Of a DNA stretch of 64,000 bases, positions 24,831 to 34,758 are shown one piece after another. The position numbers were made by a program, and so were the translations under genes. Source of the DNA: Clostridium fessum (GTDB lineage: Bacteria; Bacillota; Clostridia; Lachnospirales; Lachnospiraceae); the NCBI RefSeq assembly GCF_003024715.1, contig NZ_PYLO01000007.1:62001-126000 (forward strand), given 5' to 3'. Position 1 is the first letter of the stretch, and every line of letters starts with the position of its first letter. The notes beneath the pieces were generated by a model. That model ran no database searches and was not told the DNA's origin. It worked only from the letters and a program-made list of their open reading frames with translations.

Positions 24831-26750
24831 TTATAAACCTTTATGCCCACAAATCTGCTCCTCCAGCACACTCATCAGCACCTTCATATCAATCGGCTTC
24901 GCCACATGATCATTCATTCCGGATTCCAGCGCCCGCTCTTTATCCTCTGTAAATGCATTCGCTGTCATCGCAACGATCGGAATGCCAGCCTTCTTCTTAT
25001 CCGAAAACCGCCGGATCGCCCGCGTTGCCTTGTAGCCGTCCATGATCGGCATCTGGATATCCATCAGAATCAAATCATAATAATCTTCCGGCGCTTTTTG
25101 CAGCATTTCCAGGCAGGCAACCCCGTCATTTGCCCGTTCGACCAAAAGCCCCTCGCGGGTCAAAAGTTCGATGGAAATTTCGGCGTTCAGATCATTATCC
25201 TCCGCAAGAAGAATCCGGCAGCCGGATAGAGTCTGGGCAGCTGTTTCATCGAATGCGGTAGGCTCTGTTTCCTCCCGCGAGGAAATCCGGCATGGGATCC
25301 GGACGGTGAACGTTGAACCTTCTCCGAGCTTGCTCTTTACCTCGATCGTTCCATGCATCAGATCCACCAGATTTTTCACGATTCCCATGCCAAGCCCGGT
25401 GCCTTCAATGCCGCTGACGGTGGAAGAACGCTCCCGTGAAAATGATTCAAAAATATGCGACTGGAATTCCTCGGAAATGCCGATGCCGGTATCGGTGATT
25501 GCGATTTCTGTGATACACCAGCCGTCCGTTTCACCAGGCTCCTGGCGGAGGGCACAGGAGATCGTCCCGCCCTTGGCGGTATATTTGATCGCATTGCTCA
25601 AAATATTCAATACAATTTCGGACATATACGTCGTGTCAATGTAGATATATGGGTACGAAATGTCCTTAGTCACATGAAAATGCTGCTGTTTTTCTTCCAG
25701 GGCAGTCTGAACCATGACGATACAGGAATCAAAACTTTTCTCAGTCTGGATGGAGGTTTCTTCAATGTGTATCTGGTTATTCTCAATCTGTGAAAACTGA
25801 AGAATATTGTTGATGATAGAGAGCATCTTTTCACCGGAAATATGGATCTTGTCCATATATTCACCGATTTTTTCCGGTTCCTGCAGATGGTTTCTGGCAA
25901 GTTCTGCGTAACCGAGGATCGCATTCATCGGTGTCCGGATATCATGCGACATATTGAACAGGAAGGTCGATTTCGCCTTGTTGGCTGCCTCTGCTGCTTT
26001 TGCGGTCTGTTCCAGAAGCTGCTGCTGGGTGAGTTCTCTGGACTTCTGTTTTTTTGTATAAAAATAGGAAATAACAATTAGCAGAAGTGCTATCATGCTC
26101 GCGGCAGCGGCGATTCCAAAGGAGGAACGGTTGATCGCCTCAATCGATCGGTAAGTGTCTTCCATATCAATCTCGATACAGAGGGCACCGAGAATGTCAT
26201 TGGTTCCGTCGGAGGCAATGACCGGATAGCAGGCGGTAAAAATATGCCCCCATGTGGTATCAATGATCTTTTGTGAGTGGATCGTTTTGCCGGAGAGGGC
26301 AGCTTCCAGATATGGAGCCATTTCCTCTTCCAGGTAGGTGCCCGGATAAGCAAAATCAGGTGCTTCCAGATCCAGGCCATCGATCAGGTAGATGGGTTTT
26401 CCGCCCGGTCCACGCTTGGCGGTGTATAAGTAGCGCGTCGAATTGAGGCTGCGAAGCTCATTTAAATAAGACTGCAGGCTTCGATACTGCGCAGAGTTCA
26501 TATCGGATTTTGTGTTGATCTGTTCAAAATCTGCCCGCGTCAGCCGGCTCGATATCGCCCGGTGAACCGCGTCCGAACAGGAAATATTCCGTTCTACGGC
26601 GGCGCTCAGGGTGATGCGGCTGTTGCTTTTCAGCAGTGCAACGGTGTATAAGGAAATGAAAAATACTGCCAGAAGAAGCAAAAAGGTAAAGTTAAAGGCA
26701 TGATAAGAAAAGCTTCTTGATGGGATATTTTCGTTGGATGGATGATTCAT
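24831..26750 (-). CDS. Membrane hybrid sensor histidine kinase with receiver domain
   Basis: A 639-residue membrane kinase. Transmembrane helices at 21-40 and 212-232 flank an extracytoplasmic sensor of about 170 residues. A coiled linker then leads to the HisKA box FNMSHDIRTPMNAI with His269, an HATPase domain with N, G1 (DTGIGI) and G2 (GTGLGMGI) boxes, and a C-terminal receiver domain whose phospho-acceptor is the Asp in LILMDIQMPIMDG (near 565). No separate output protein is nearby, so its partner is unknown. It converges on the shikimate operon and is divergent from clpB. The ATG at 26750 lacks a strong ribosome site. Confidence 0.9.
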   Translation of the reverse strand: MNHPSNENIPSRSFSYHAFNFTFLLLLAVFFISLYTVALLKSNSRITLSAAVERNISCSDAVHRAISSRLTRADFEQINTKSDMNSAQYRSLQSYLNELRSLNSTRYLYTAKRGPGGKPIYLIDGLDLEAPDFAYPGTYLEEEMAPYLEAALSGKTIHSQKIIDTTWGHIFTACYPVIASDGTNDILGALCIEIDMEDTYRSIEAINRSSFGIAAAASMIALLLIVISYFYTKKQKSRELTQQQLLEQTAKAAEAANKAKSTFLFNMSHDIRTPMNAILGYAELARNHLQEPEKIGEYMDKIHISGEKMLSIINNILQFSQIENNQIHIEETSIQTEKSFDSCIVMVQTALEEKQQHFHVTKDISYPYIYIDTTYMSEIVLNILSNAIKYTAKGGTISCALRQEPGETDGWCITEIAITDTGIGISEEFQSHIFESFSRERSSTVSGIEGTGLGMGIVKNLVDLMHGTIEVKSKLGEGSTFTVRIPCRISSREETEPTAFDETAAQTLSGCRILLAEDNDLNAEISIELLTREGLLVERANDGVACLEMLQKAPEDYYDLILMDIQMPIMDGYKATRAIRRFSDKKKAGIPIVAMTANAFTEDKERALESGMNDHVAKPIDMKVLMSVLEEQICGHKGL

Positions 26751-26908
26751 AAGTTAGATTCAACTTTCATGTAAATGCAGGGTTTATAGTTAAAAAACAG
26801 ATCGAGTTGTTGATAATAAATGTAACATAAAACAGGTAAATCAGCAAGAAAGATATGCTTACATGAAAATTTAAAAAAAAAATTTTTCACAAATTCTTCA
26901 TAAAAAAA

Positions 26909-26935
26909 TTAGCACTCTCCTCTTGACAGTGCTAA
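26909..26935 (+). promoter_or_regulatory. CIRCE operator for HrcA upstream of clpB
   Basis: TTAGCACTC, 9 nt, CAGTGCTAA matches the CIRCE consensus TTAGCACTC-N9-GAGTGCTAA with one mismatch. It overlaps the clpB -35 element, where HrcA binding would block transcription until heat shock. Confidence 0.9.
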
Positions 26936-26951
26936 CAACAAGTGTTATATT
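26923..26951 (+). promoter_or_regulatory. Sigma-A promoter of clpB
   Basis: TTGACA (26923-26928), a 17-nt spacer, and TATATT (26946-26951). The -35 lies inside the CIRCE element. Confidence 0.85.
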
Positions 26952-27011
26952 ACTGCTAGAACAAAAGAAGACCAAAAGGTTTTCACAGATTGTTCGAAAG
27001 GAGGCAGGTTT

Positions 27012-29603
27012 ATGAATATCAGTAAATTTACCCAGAAGTCTCTGGAAGCCGTTCAAAATACGGAAAAGCTGGCGTATGAATATGGAAACCAGCAGATTGA
27101 TCAGGAACATTTGCTGTACAGTCTTTTGACTGTGGAAGACAGCTTGATTTTTAAATTAATAACAAAGATGGGAATCTCGGGCGACCAGTTCCGTGATGAG
27201 GTGCAGCAGGCGATTGGAAAGCTGCCGAAGGTATCCGGCGGTCAGGTGTATTTCTCCAACGATGCCAACAAGGTGCTGGTGAACGCGGAGGACGAAGCCA
27301 AGGCGATGGGGGACGAGTATGTTTCCGTCGAGCACTTATTTCTGGCGATGTTAAAACAGCCGAATAAGGCGGTCAAAGAACTGTTCCGTCTCTACGGCAT
27401 TACGAAAGAGAGCTTTTTGCAGGCGCTTTCGACAGTGCGCGGCAACCAGCGTGTTGTCAGCGATAATCCGGAGGCAACGTATGACACTTTAAATAAATAC
27501 GGTTACGATCTGGTGGAACGTGCGAGAGATCAGAAGCTCGATCCGGTCATCGGCCGTGACGGTGAGATCCGTAATGTGGTTATGATTCTCTCCAGAAAGA
27601 CGAAAAACAACCCAGTTCTGATTGGTGAACCTGGCGTCGGTAAGACAGCCGTTGTCGAAGGACTGGCACAGCGTATCGTGCGCGGCGATGTCCCGGAGGG
27701 CTTGAAGGACAAGAAATTGTTTGCTCTGGATATGGGAGCTCTGATGGCGGGCGCGAAGTACCGCGGCGAGTTCGAAGAGAGACTGAAAGCGGTGCTTGAC
27801 GAGGTCAAGAAGAGCGAGGGACAGATTATTCTGTTTATCGATGAGCTGCATACGATCGTCGGCGCGGGCAAATCCGAGGGCGCGATGGACGCCGGGAATA
27901 TGCTGAAGCCTATGCTGGCGAGAGGTGAACTGCACTGTATCGGTGCGACGACCCTGGATGAGTACCGTAAATACATCGAAAAAGACGCAGCTCTGGAACG
28001 TCGTTTCCAGCCGGTTCACGTTGATGAGCCGACCGTGGAAGATACGATTTCCATTCTGCGTGGTCTGAAAGAGAGATATGAGGTTTACCACGGGGTCAAG
28101 ATTACCGACTCTGCGCTTGTATCGGCGGCAATTCTCTCGGATCGTTATATCACGGATCGTTTCCTTCCGGATAAGGCGATCGATCTGGTTGATGAAGCGT
28201 GCGCGATGATCAAGACAGAGATGGATTCAATGCCGGCGGAGCTGGATGAACTGTCGAGACGTATCATGCAGCTGCAGATTGAAGAGGCTGCGCTTAAGAA
28301 AGAGACTGACCGCTTAAGTCAGGATCGCCTGGCAGAACTGCAGAAAGAACTGGCAGAGCTCAAGAGCAGCTTTTCGACCCAGAAAGCCCAGTGGGAGAAT
28401 GAAAAATCTTCCGTTGATAAGCTGTCCAAACTGCGTGAAGAGATTGAGCATGTAAATGGCGAGATTCAGGCAGCGCAGCAGGCATATGACCTAAACAAAG
28501 CGGCTGAACTCCAGTACGGCAAGCTGCCGGAACTGCAGAAACAGTTGGCGGAAGAGGAAGAGAAAGTGAAAAATCAGGATCTCAGTCTGGTACATGAGAG
28601 TGTCACCGAGGATGAGATTGCCCGGATTATTTCGAAGTGGACCGGTATTCCGGTTGCCAAACTGACCGAGAGCGAGCGTAGCAAGACCCTGCATATGGAC
28701 GAACTGCTGCATAAACGTGTCATCGGACAGGATGAGGGCGTTACCAAGGTAACGGAGGCGATTATCCGTTCCAAAGCGGGCATCAAGGATCCGACGAAAC
28801 CAATCGGTTCGTTCCTGTTCCTAGGTCCGACCGGTGTCGGCAAGACAGAGCTTGCAAAAGCGCTGGCGGAGGCATTGTTTGATGATGAGAACAACATGGT
28901 TCGTATCGATATGAGTGAATACATGGAGAAACATTCCGTTTCCCGTCTGATCGGAGCGCCGCCAGGATATGTCGGATATGACGAGGGCGGTCAGCTGACC
29001 GAGGCAGTACGGCGCAAACCGTATTCTGTTGTCCTCTTCGATGAGGTTGAGAAAGCGCACCCGGATGTATTTAACGTCCTGCTGCAGGTTCTGGATGATG
29101 GACGTATCACGGATTCGACCGGCAAAACTGTCGATTTCAAGAATACGATCCTGATTATGACCTCCAACATCGGTTCCCAGTATCTGCTGGACGGCATCGA
29201 TGAAAAGGGACAGATCAAGCCGGAGGCGGAAAGCTCCGTTATGCATGACTTGAGAGCTCACTTCCGTCCTGAGTTCCTGAACCGTCTGGATGAGATTATT
29301 CTCTTTAAGCCGCTGACGAAAGGCAACATCGGAGGCATCATTGAGCTTCTGATTGCAGATGTCAACAAACGTCTGGCGGATAAGGAGTTAAAGATTGCCC
29401 TGACGGACGAGGCAAAGGATTTCATCATTGAAAATGGCTACGATCCGGTTTACGGTGCAAGACCGCTGAAACGGTACCTGCAGAAGAACGTTGAGACACT
29501 GGCAGCGAAGCTGATTCTGGCGGACGGCGTCCGTGCGGGCGATACGATAGAGATCGGGCTTTCGGATGGCAAGCTGACGGCTTCGGCTGTCCATAGCGCG
29601 TAA
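27012..29603 (+). CDS. clpB: ATP-dependent disaggregase ClpB
   Basis: The heat-shock AAA+ chaperone that, with DnaK, extracts proteins from aggregates. It has 863 residues: the N-domain (1-145), the first AAA+ module with GEPGVGKTA near 199, the ClpB-specific coiled-coil middle domain (about 400-530, seen as heptad-rich [20 protein letters not shown]), and the second AAA+ module with GPTGVGKTE near 600. A TGIPVAKL segment precedes the second module. Control by HrcA is indicated by the CIRCE site over its promoter. AAAGGAGG lies before the ATG. Confidence 0.97.
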   Translation: MNISKFTQKSLEAVQNTEKLAYEYGNQQIDQEHLLYSLLTVEDSLIFKLITKMGISGDQFRDEVQQAIGKLPKVSGGQVYFSNDANKVLVNAEDEAKAMGDEYVSVEHLFLAMLKQPNKAVKELFRLYGITKESFLQALSTVRGNQRVVSDNPEATYDTLNKYGYDLVERARDQKLDPVIGRDGEIRNVVMILSRKTKNNPVLIGEPGVGKTAVVEGLAQRIVRGDVPEGLKDKKLFALDMGALMAGAKYRGEFEERLKAVLDEVKKSEGQIILFIDELHTIVGAGKSEGAMDAGNMLKPMLARGELHCIGATTLDEYRKYIEKDAALERRFQPVHVDEPTVEDTISILRGLKERYEVYHGVKITDSALVSAAILSDRYITDRFLPDKAIDLVDEACAMIKTEMDSMPAELDELSRRIMQLQIEEAALKKETDRLSQDRLAELQKELAELKSSFSTQKAQWENEKSSVDKLSKLREEIEHVNGEIQAAQQAYDLNKAAELQYGKLPELQKQLAEEEEKVKNQDLSLVHESVTEDEIARIISKWTGIPVAKLTESERSKTLHMDELLHKRVIGQDEGVTKVTEAIIRSKAGIKDPTKPIGSFLFLGPTGVGKTELAKALAEALFDDENNMVRIDMSEYMEKHSVSRLIGAPPGYVGYDEGGQLTEAVRRKPYSVVLFDEVEKAHPDVFNVLLQVLDDGRITDSTGKTVDFKNTILIMTSNIGSQYLLDGIDEKGQIKPEAESSVMHDLRAHFRPEFLNRLDEIILFKPLTKGNIGGIIELLIADVNKRLADKELKIALTDEAKDFIIENGYDPVYGARPLKRYLQKNVETLAAKLILADGVRAGDTIEIGLSDGKLTASAVHSA

Positions 29604-29653
29604 GCGGAAAACGTCTTACGGCGGATTTATAACTATTATATAGAAGAAACAAT

Positions 29654-29696
29654 AGGGCGCGGAGAAGTGCGAAAGAGCTTCCTCTGCGCTCTTTTT
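29654..29696 (+). terminator. Terminator after clpB
   Basis: AGGGCGCGGAG (29654-29664) pairs with CTCTGCGCTCT, allowing G-U pairs, and is followed by TTTTTA. Confidence 0.75.
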
Positions 29697-29721
29697 ATGT
29701 ATTTCTGAGATTTTCACAGTC

Positions 29722-29750
29722 TTGACATTGCCCGGCAACTTTACTAAAAT
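29722..29750 (+). promoter_or_regulatory. Promoter of rpiB
   Basis: TTGACA (29722-29727), a 17-nt spacer and TAAAAT (29745-29750), 64 nt before the rpiB start. Confidence 0.7.
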
Positions 29751-29813
29751 GATTTCATAATGACCGGACTATATCATTTGTTCCGGAAGTCAGTCAGATG
29801 AGGAGAAGATGAG

Positions 29814-30257
29814 ATGAAAATTGCGATTGGAAATGACCATTCGGCGGTAGAACTGAAGAACATTATTGTGGATTTCCTGAAAGAAAAAGGAATCGAAGTG
29901 TTAAATCTGGGTACAGACAGCAGCGAGAGCTGTGATTATCCAGTTTATGGAGAGAAGGTAGGTCGTGCAGTTGTTTCCGGCGAAGCCGATCTGGGTATCG
30001 CAATCTGCGGTACCGGTCTTGGTATTTCACTGGCAGCTAACAAGGTAAAAGGCGTGCGCGCCTGCGTATGCAGCGAGCCGTACACAGCGGTGATGTCCCG
30101 CCGCCACAACGATGCCAATGTACTCTGCTTCGGCGCCCGCGTGGTAGGAAGTGAGCTTGCGAAGATGATCGTTGACGAGTGGATCAACGCAGAATTTGAG
30201 GGCGGACGCCATCAGAGACGCGTGGATATGATTATGGCGATTGAGGAGAAAGACTGA
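29814..30257 (+). CDS. rpiB: Ribose-5-phosphate isomerase B
   Basis: Interconverts ribose-5-phosphate and ribulose-5-phosphate in the pentose phosphate pathway. It has 147 residues, the usual length. The N-terminal MKIAIGNDHSAVELK, the catalytic-Cys region IAICGTGLGISLAANK, and RRHNDANVLCFGARVVG are all as expected for RpiB/LacAB proteins. GAGGAG precedes the ATG. It has its own promoter, and the 129 bp before the next gene contain no recognised feature. Confidence 0.95.
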   Translation: MKIAIGNDHSAVELKNIIVDFLKEKGIEVLNLGTDSSESCDYPVYGEKVGRAVVSGEADLGIAICGTGLGISLAANKVKGVRACVCSEPYTAVMSRRHNDANVLCFGARVVGSELAKMIVDEWINAEFEGGRHQRRVDMIMAIEEKD

Positions 30258-30386
30258 TTCAGAGTCAGAGGTAACGGATGAAATCATAAGGCAGGCTGAC
30301 AGCAGGATGCGGGATGCCTGTGAGAACAAAAAGAGGCAGCTGTAAAGAGATGGAGCAGCTGCGAAAAGAACAGGAGGAAGCAGGAA

Positions 30387-31535
30387 ATGATCACAGAAGA
30401 TATTCGCTACATCGGTGTAAACGACCATGACATTGACTTGTTTGAGGGGCAGTATCAGGTGCCAAATGGTATTTCATATAACTCATACGTGATTATGGAT
30501 GAAAAGATCGCGATCATGGATACGGTAGACAAGCGCAAACAGACGGAATTTCTGGGAAATCTGGAAACCGCACTGGCTGGAAGAACCCCGGATTATCTGG
30601 TAATCAGCCACATGGAGCCGGATCATGCATCAAGTATCCAGGCAGTCGTAGAACGGTACCCGGAAATCACACTGGTAGGCAATGCGAAGACATTTCCGAT
30701 GCTGAAACTGTACTTTGATCTTGATACCAGCCGTGCGCTGACGGTCAAGGAGGGCGATACCCTGAAACTGGGGCGCCATGAGCTGACGTTCGTCATGGCA
30801 CCGATGGTACACTGGCCGGAGGTTATGGTAAGCTATGATTCCTGCGACAAGGTGCTGTTCAGCGCCGACGGTTTCGGCAAGTTCGGTGCGCTTGATGTGG
30901 ATGAGGACTGGGACTGCGAGGCGAGACGGTATTATTTCAATATTGTAGGAAAATATGGAATGCAGGTGCAGGCACTTCTTAAGAAAGAAGCCGGTCTTGA
31001 GATCCAGATCATCTGCCCGCTGCATGGACCGGTTCTGAAAGAGACGATCGGTCATGTGCTTGAAAAATACCAGATTTGGAGCAGCTACGGCGTCGAGTCT
31101 GAGGGTGTATTTATCGCATATGCGTCCCTGCATGGCAACACCGAGGATGCGGCGAAGAAATGCAAGGAAATTCTTGAGAAAAAAGAATGCCCGAAAGTGG
31201 CAATCGCGGATCTGGCGCGCGGTGATATGGCGGAGGCGCTGGAAGATGCATTCCGGTATGGAAAAATTGTATTGGCAGCACCGTCCTATGACGCGGGTGT
31301 GATGCCGGTTATGGCAGATTTCCTGCACCACTTACAGAGCAAGAATTACCAGAAACGCACCGTTGCCCTGATTGAAAACGGTTCCTGGGCGCCGAGTGCA
31401 GCGCGCACGATGAAGGGAATGCTGGATGCGATGAAGGAGATCACGGTGGTTGAACCGGTCGTTACGGTTCGCGGGGCGCTCAAGGAGAGCGATATTCCGT
31501 CGCTGGAGCAGATGGCGGAAGCGCTGCTGGCATAA
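30387..31535 (+). CDS. fprA: FprA-family A-type flavoprotein (flavodiiron oxygen/NO reductase)
   Basis: A cytoplasmic enzyme that reduces oxygen (or NO) to water with electrons from rubredoxin or a related donor, protecting anaerobes. It has 382 residues. Residues 1-250 are the metallo-beta-lactamase-like diiron domain with the HMEPDHASS motif and later histidines (VHWPEVM, CPLHGPV); residues 255-380 are a flavodoxin domain (AYASLHGNTEDAAKK). No rubredoxin domain is fused. AGGAGGAAG precedes the ATG. Its position between rpiB and glyA gives no further hint. Confidence 0.95.
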   Translation: MITEDIRYIGVNDHDIDLFEGQYQVPNGISYNSYVIMDEKIAIMDTVDKRKQTEFLGNLETALAGRTPDYLVISHMEPDHASSIQAVVERYPEITLVGNAKTFPMLKLYFDLDTSRALTVKEGDTLKLGRHELTFVMAPMVHWPEVMVSYDSCDKVLFSADGFGKFGALDVDEDWDCEARRYYFNIVGKYGMQVQALLKKEAGLEIQIICPLHGPVLKETIGHVLEKYQIWSSYGVESEGVFIAYASLHGNTEDAAKKCKEILEKKECPKVAIADLARGDMAEALEDAFRYGKIVLAAPSYDAGVMPVMADFLHHLQSKNYQKRTVALIENGSWAPSAARTMKGMLDAMKEITVVEPVVTVRGALKESDIPSLEQMAEALLA

Positions 31536-31610
31536 GAAGCGTCTGGTGACAGTATTTAATGAGACCTGAAAAAGGCTTTTTTAAATAAAAAATCCGGAGA
31601 GACAAAAGTG

Positions 31611-31642
31611 TGGTTTTATATTTATATATGAAAAATCCACTT
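31611..31642. other. Hairpin in the fprA-glyA gap
   Basis: GTGG and CCAC close a mostly A-T stem (GTGGTTTTATAT against ATATGAAAAATCCAC, with a bulge). It could end fprA transcription or lie in the glyA leader; no T-tract follows. Confidence 0.3.
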
Positions 31643-31685
31643 GATGATTTTGTATGGATGACAGAAAAGAATAGGAGAAACAGAC

Positions 31686-32933
31686 ATGGTAGATGAGGTA
31701 ATGAAGTTCATTACAGAGGCAGACCCGGAAGTGGGAGAAGCCATTGAAGCAGAGGCAGCCCGTCAGAGAAGAAACCTGGAGCTGATCGCGTCGGAGAATA
31801 TTGTATCGGAGCCGGTTATGATGGCGATGGGATCGGTATTAACCAACAAATATGCGGAGGGATATCCGGGAAAACGTTACTACGGCGGATGCCAGTGTGT
31901 CGATGTTGTAGAGTCCATCGCGATCGAGAGAGCGAAAAAACTGTTTGGCTGTGATTATGCAAACGTACAGCCGCATTCCGGCGCGCAGGCAAACATGGCG
32001 GTATTTATCGCAATGCTGAAACCGGGTGATACTGTTATGGGCATGAACCTGGATCACGGCGGACATCTGACACACGGAAGCCCTGTCAATTTCTCCGGTT
32101 TATATTTCAACATTGTGCCGTATGGTGTCGATGACAATGGCGTGATTGATTACGAAGAGGTAGAGCGCATTGCACTGGAAGCAAAACCGAAGCTGATCAT
32201 TGCAGGTGCAAGTGCCTATGCAAGAGAGATTGATTTCAAACGTTTCCGTGAAATTGCAGACAAAGTAGGCGCATACCTGATGGTCGATATGGCTCATATC
32301 GCTGGTCTGGTAGCAGCCGGTCTTCACCAGAGCCCGATTCCGTATGCAGATGTTGTTACGACAACCACACATAAGACACTGCGCGGACCGAGAGGTGGTC
32401 TGATTCTGGCAAATAAGGAAGCAGCTGAGAAGTTCAACTTCAACAAGGCGATCTTCCCGGGAACCCAGGGCGGTCCGTTAGAGCACATCATTGCTGGCAA
32501 GGCAGTCTGCTTCGGCGAGGCGCTGAAACCAGAATTTAAAGAGTATCAGCTTCAGGTAAAGAAGAATGCAGCAGCGCTGGCAGCCGCACTTCAGAAGCAG
32601 GGATTCAAGATTCTGACCGGCGGAACCGATAACCACCTGATGTTAGTTGATCTGCGCGGCATGGATATTTCCGGTAAAGAGCTGCAGAACCGCTGCGATG
32701 AAGTATACATCACCCTGAACAAAAACACCGTTCCGAACGACCCGAGAAGCCCGTTTGTTACTTCTGGTGTCCGCATCGGTACTCCGGCTGTTACCACCCG
32801 TGGACTGAAAGAAGAGGACATGGAAGTGATTGCAGAGTGCATCTGGCTGGCAGCTACCGACTTTGAGAACAAGGCTGATTACATCCGTGCGGAAGTGACG
32901 AAGCTGTGTGAGAAGTATCCGTTATATAAATAA
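31686..32933 (+). CDS. glyA: Serine hydroxymethyltransferase
   Basis: A PLP enzyme that converts serine and tetrahydrofolate to glycine and methylene-tetrahydrofolate. It has 415 residues. The N-terminal [13 protein letters not shown], the [11 protein letters not shown] substrate loop, and the PLP lysine motif [13 protein letters not shown] (near residue 229) are textbook, as are the [10 protein letters not shown] and [13 protein letters not shown] segments. AGGAGA lies before the ATG. A bidirectional terminator follows. Confidence 0.97.
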   Translation: MVDEVMKFITEADPEVGEAIEAEAARQRRNLELIASENIVSEPVMMAMGSVLTNKYAEGYPGKRYYGGCQCVDVVESIAIERAKKLFGCDYANVQPHSGAQANMAVFIAMLKPGDTVMGMNLDHGGHLTHGSPVNFSGLYFNIVPYGVDDNGVIDYEEVERIALEAKPKLIIAGASAYAREIDFKRFREIADKVGAYLMVDMAHIAGLVAAGLHQSPIPYADVVTTTTHKTLRGPRGGLILANKEAAEKFNFNKAIFPGTQGGPLEHIIAGKAVCFGEALKPEFKEYQLQVKKNAAALAAALQKQGFKILTGGTDNHLMLVDLRGMDISGKELQNRCDEVYITLNKNTVPNDPRSPFVTSGVRIGTPAVTTRGLKEEDMEVIAECIWLAATDFENKADYIRAEVTKLCEKYPLYK

Positions 32934-33016
32934 GTAGAGAAGAATATGGAGCGAAAAATTTGCCGGTCTATAGATTCAGAAAAATGCTGGAAAATGAATG
33001 CACATATAACAATAAG

Positions 33017-33072
33017 AAAAAGGCTGTATTGCCTGCCGCATGGAAGTGCGCGGTAGGTGATACAGCCTTTTC
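33017..33072. terminator. Bidirectional terminator between glyA and the cyclodeaminase gene
   Basis: AAAAAGGCTGTAT pairs with ATACAGCCTTTT around an inner stem (TGCCTGCCGC against GCGGTAGGTG), with A- and T-tracts on both sides. Confidence 0.8.
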
Positions 33073-33089
33073 TATACCAACCATTTTTT

Positions 33090-34076
33090 CTAGAAATTAA
33101 GTTTTTGTCCAATTCCTTTGCCCAATGCTTTTTCATAGATAAGCTGTGCCGTCCGCACATCAAAGAGTCCCATGCCGACGGATTTAAAGCAGCGGGTCTC
33201 GTTCTGCTCATGCGGATGTCCCTGCTTGGTATCTTCGATCAGATCCTCGATAAAGTGGACGCGCTCCTGTGTCAGAACGCCCTTTTCCAGCGGAATTTTC
33301 AGATCGCCGCTCTCCTCGCAGGCATACGGAAGCTCGGTGTACGCGTTCTTGACGAGTTTCCACACCGCATCCGGCAGTTCGCGCCGTTCCGGACGCCAGG
33401 AGCCGATGGCAACAAAGCATTTGCCGCGAAGCAGCTCTTCATCATCCGGGTAGAGCGGATCGACCGCCTGGGTGGCGGAGATCAGGACGCGGCTGTGCTC
33501 AGCCAGTTCACGGGTATCCGCGCAGGTATGAATCTGGATGGCGTTTTTTCCAAACGATGCCAGACGCGCCGATAAGCGCTCGATAAAGCCGGAAAGATCC
33601 TTAGCGTATGCGTCATACAGATAAATATCTGTGATCGGGCGCACCTCGCAGGCGTAGAGAAGCTGGTGTAGTCCCTGCATACCGCAGCCAACCAGACCAA
33701 CTGAGGCAGCATCCTCTGGAGCCAGATAGCGCAGTGCGACACCGCCGACCGCGCCGGTCCGCATTGCGGTCAGGGCACTGCCGTTCATAATCGCCTTCGG
33801 TAGACCGGTCGTTGCGTCATTTAAAATCATAAGTCCGTTCAGATACGGAATTCCCAGAGAGGGATTGTCCGGAAATTCGGATAACATCTTTGTACCGATG
33901 ACGGAATCCAGAAAACACGGCATATAGAGCATCATATTTTTATCACGCTGTGCGATAAAACGATCCGGCATCTTATAATTGCCGCTTTTGTGAATCGCAT
34001 ACGCATCTTCGATTGCGTCCATGACATCCTCTAAGGTGACGGACTGCCACATTTCTTGTTCGCTGAGAAATAACAT
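33090..34076 (-). CDS. Ornithine cyclodeaminase/mu-crystallin family protein
   Basis: A 328-residue NAD(P)-dependent protein of the OCD/mu-crystallin family. The Rossmann motif VGLVGCGMQGLHQL (near 130) and the preceding GAVGGVALRYLA are clear, and KMLSEFPDNPSLGIPYLNG is the family substrate loop. Members act as ornithine cyclodeaminase, alanine dehydrogenase, ketimine reductase or SbnB-like synthase; the sequence alone does not decide. The start at 34076 follows AGGAGG by 8 nt; 21 upstream in-frame codons lack a ribosome site. It stands alone, convergent to glyA. Confidence 0.88.
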   Translation of the reverse strand: MLFLSEQEMWQSVTLEDVMDAIEDAYAIHKSGNYKMPDRFIAQRDKNMMLYMPCFLDSVIGTKMLSEFPDNPSLGIPYLNGLMILNDATTGLPKAIMNGSALTAMRTGAVGGVALRYLAPEDAASVGLVGCGMQGLHQLLYACEVRPITDIYLYDAYAKDLSGFIERLSARLASFGKNAIQIHTCADTRELAEHSRVLISATQAVDPLYPDDEELLRGKCFVAIGSWRPERRELPDAVWKLVKNAYTELPYACEESGDLKIPLEKGVLTQERVHFIEDLIEDTKQGHPHEQNETRCFKSVGMGLFDVRTAQLIYEKALGKGIGQKLNF

Positions 34077-34224
34077 ATCAAAACCTCCTGAATATTTATG
34101 AATGAAATAAAACATATATACTAAAAATAGATTTATCACAAATCAAATGTGGTTTGTATAGCTGGATTGTAGCAGTTTCACGTTTCATTGTCAAGATGAA
34201 AACAGAATAAACCGGCAATCTCTG

Positions 34225-34533
34225 GATGCGGCGTCTGTAGGGCTTCAGAATATCACAGGGCTTGCCTGCGATCCGGTTGGAAACCGTGTTGAATGGCCAT
34301 GTCTCGGCAAAAATATCATGGGAGGAAGCAATGCGCTCGCCAGCGCCAATATGATTCTGGCAGGCTACGACAAGGTGATCCCGCTGGATGAGACAATAGG
34401 CGCAATCTATGAGATCGGTCTGTCGCTGCCGCTGGAACTGCGTTGTACCTTTGGCGGTCTGGGTAAGACAAAGACTGCTCGGGAGATTCTGAAGCGGTCC
34501 GACGCGCATTTTCCGGGGGAAGAGGCGCGGTAG
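34225..34533 (+). pseudogene. Remnant of iron-sulfur L-serine dehydratase (C-terminal part)
   Basis: One frame reads about 102 residues ending at 34533: VGLQNITGLACDPVGNRVE with a GLACDP cluster-cysteine motif, then GGSNALASANMILAGYDKVI and an ELRCTFGGLG segment. These match the last part of SdaA-type serine ammonia-lyases, where GLxCDPVxG carries an Fe-S ligand. Some 300-400 upstream residues are missing and there is no start with a ribosome site (the internal ATG at 34318 follows none). It is best read as a deletion relic. The remaining 34077-34758 gap otherwise holds only the promoter described next. Confidence 0.7.
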
Positions 34534-34624
34534 GTGTAATTCGAAACATCGTGAAAGGACAGTTACAGTTTGTGTAAGGTGCGTACTGTAAGGTGGCATA
34601 TCTTTTTAAGATCTGAAATAAAAA

Positions 34625-34680
34625 TTGATTAAATAACTCTATAGAGATATAATATTAATAAAAATATCTCTATAGAGTTA
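34625..34680 (+). promoter_or_regulatory. Promoter with twin CTCTATAGAG palindromes (operator of the toxin-antitoxin-like pair)
   Basis: TTGATT (34625-34630), a 17-nt spacer and TATAAT (34648-34653) make a good promoter. The 10-bp palindrome CTCTATAGAG lies inside the spacer (34637-34646) and again at 34668-34677, 31 bp away (three helical turns). The two are embedded in a perfect 17-bp inverted repeat (TAACTCTATAGAGATAT at 34634-34650, complement at 34664-34680). This geometry suits cooperative repression by the XRE protein encoded downstream. Confidence 0.75.
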
Positions 34681-34758
34681 TTTTCATTAAAACGAATCTA
34701 TTTTTTATATACCACATGTTTCTACTTGCTCCCATAATAGATAAGGAGGTTCCTCAGA

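Noticed and set aside
34634..34680. Invertible promoter (phase variation)
   Set aside because: Inverted repeats are perfect, but the 13-bp spacer is too short for site-specific inversion and no recombinase is nearby.
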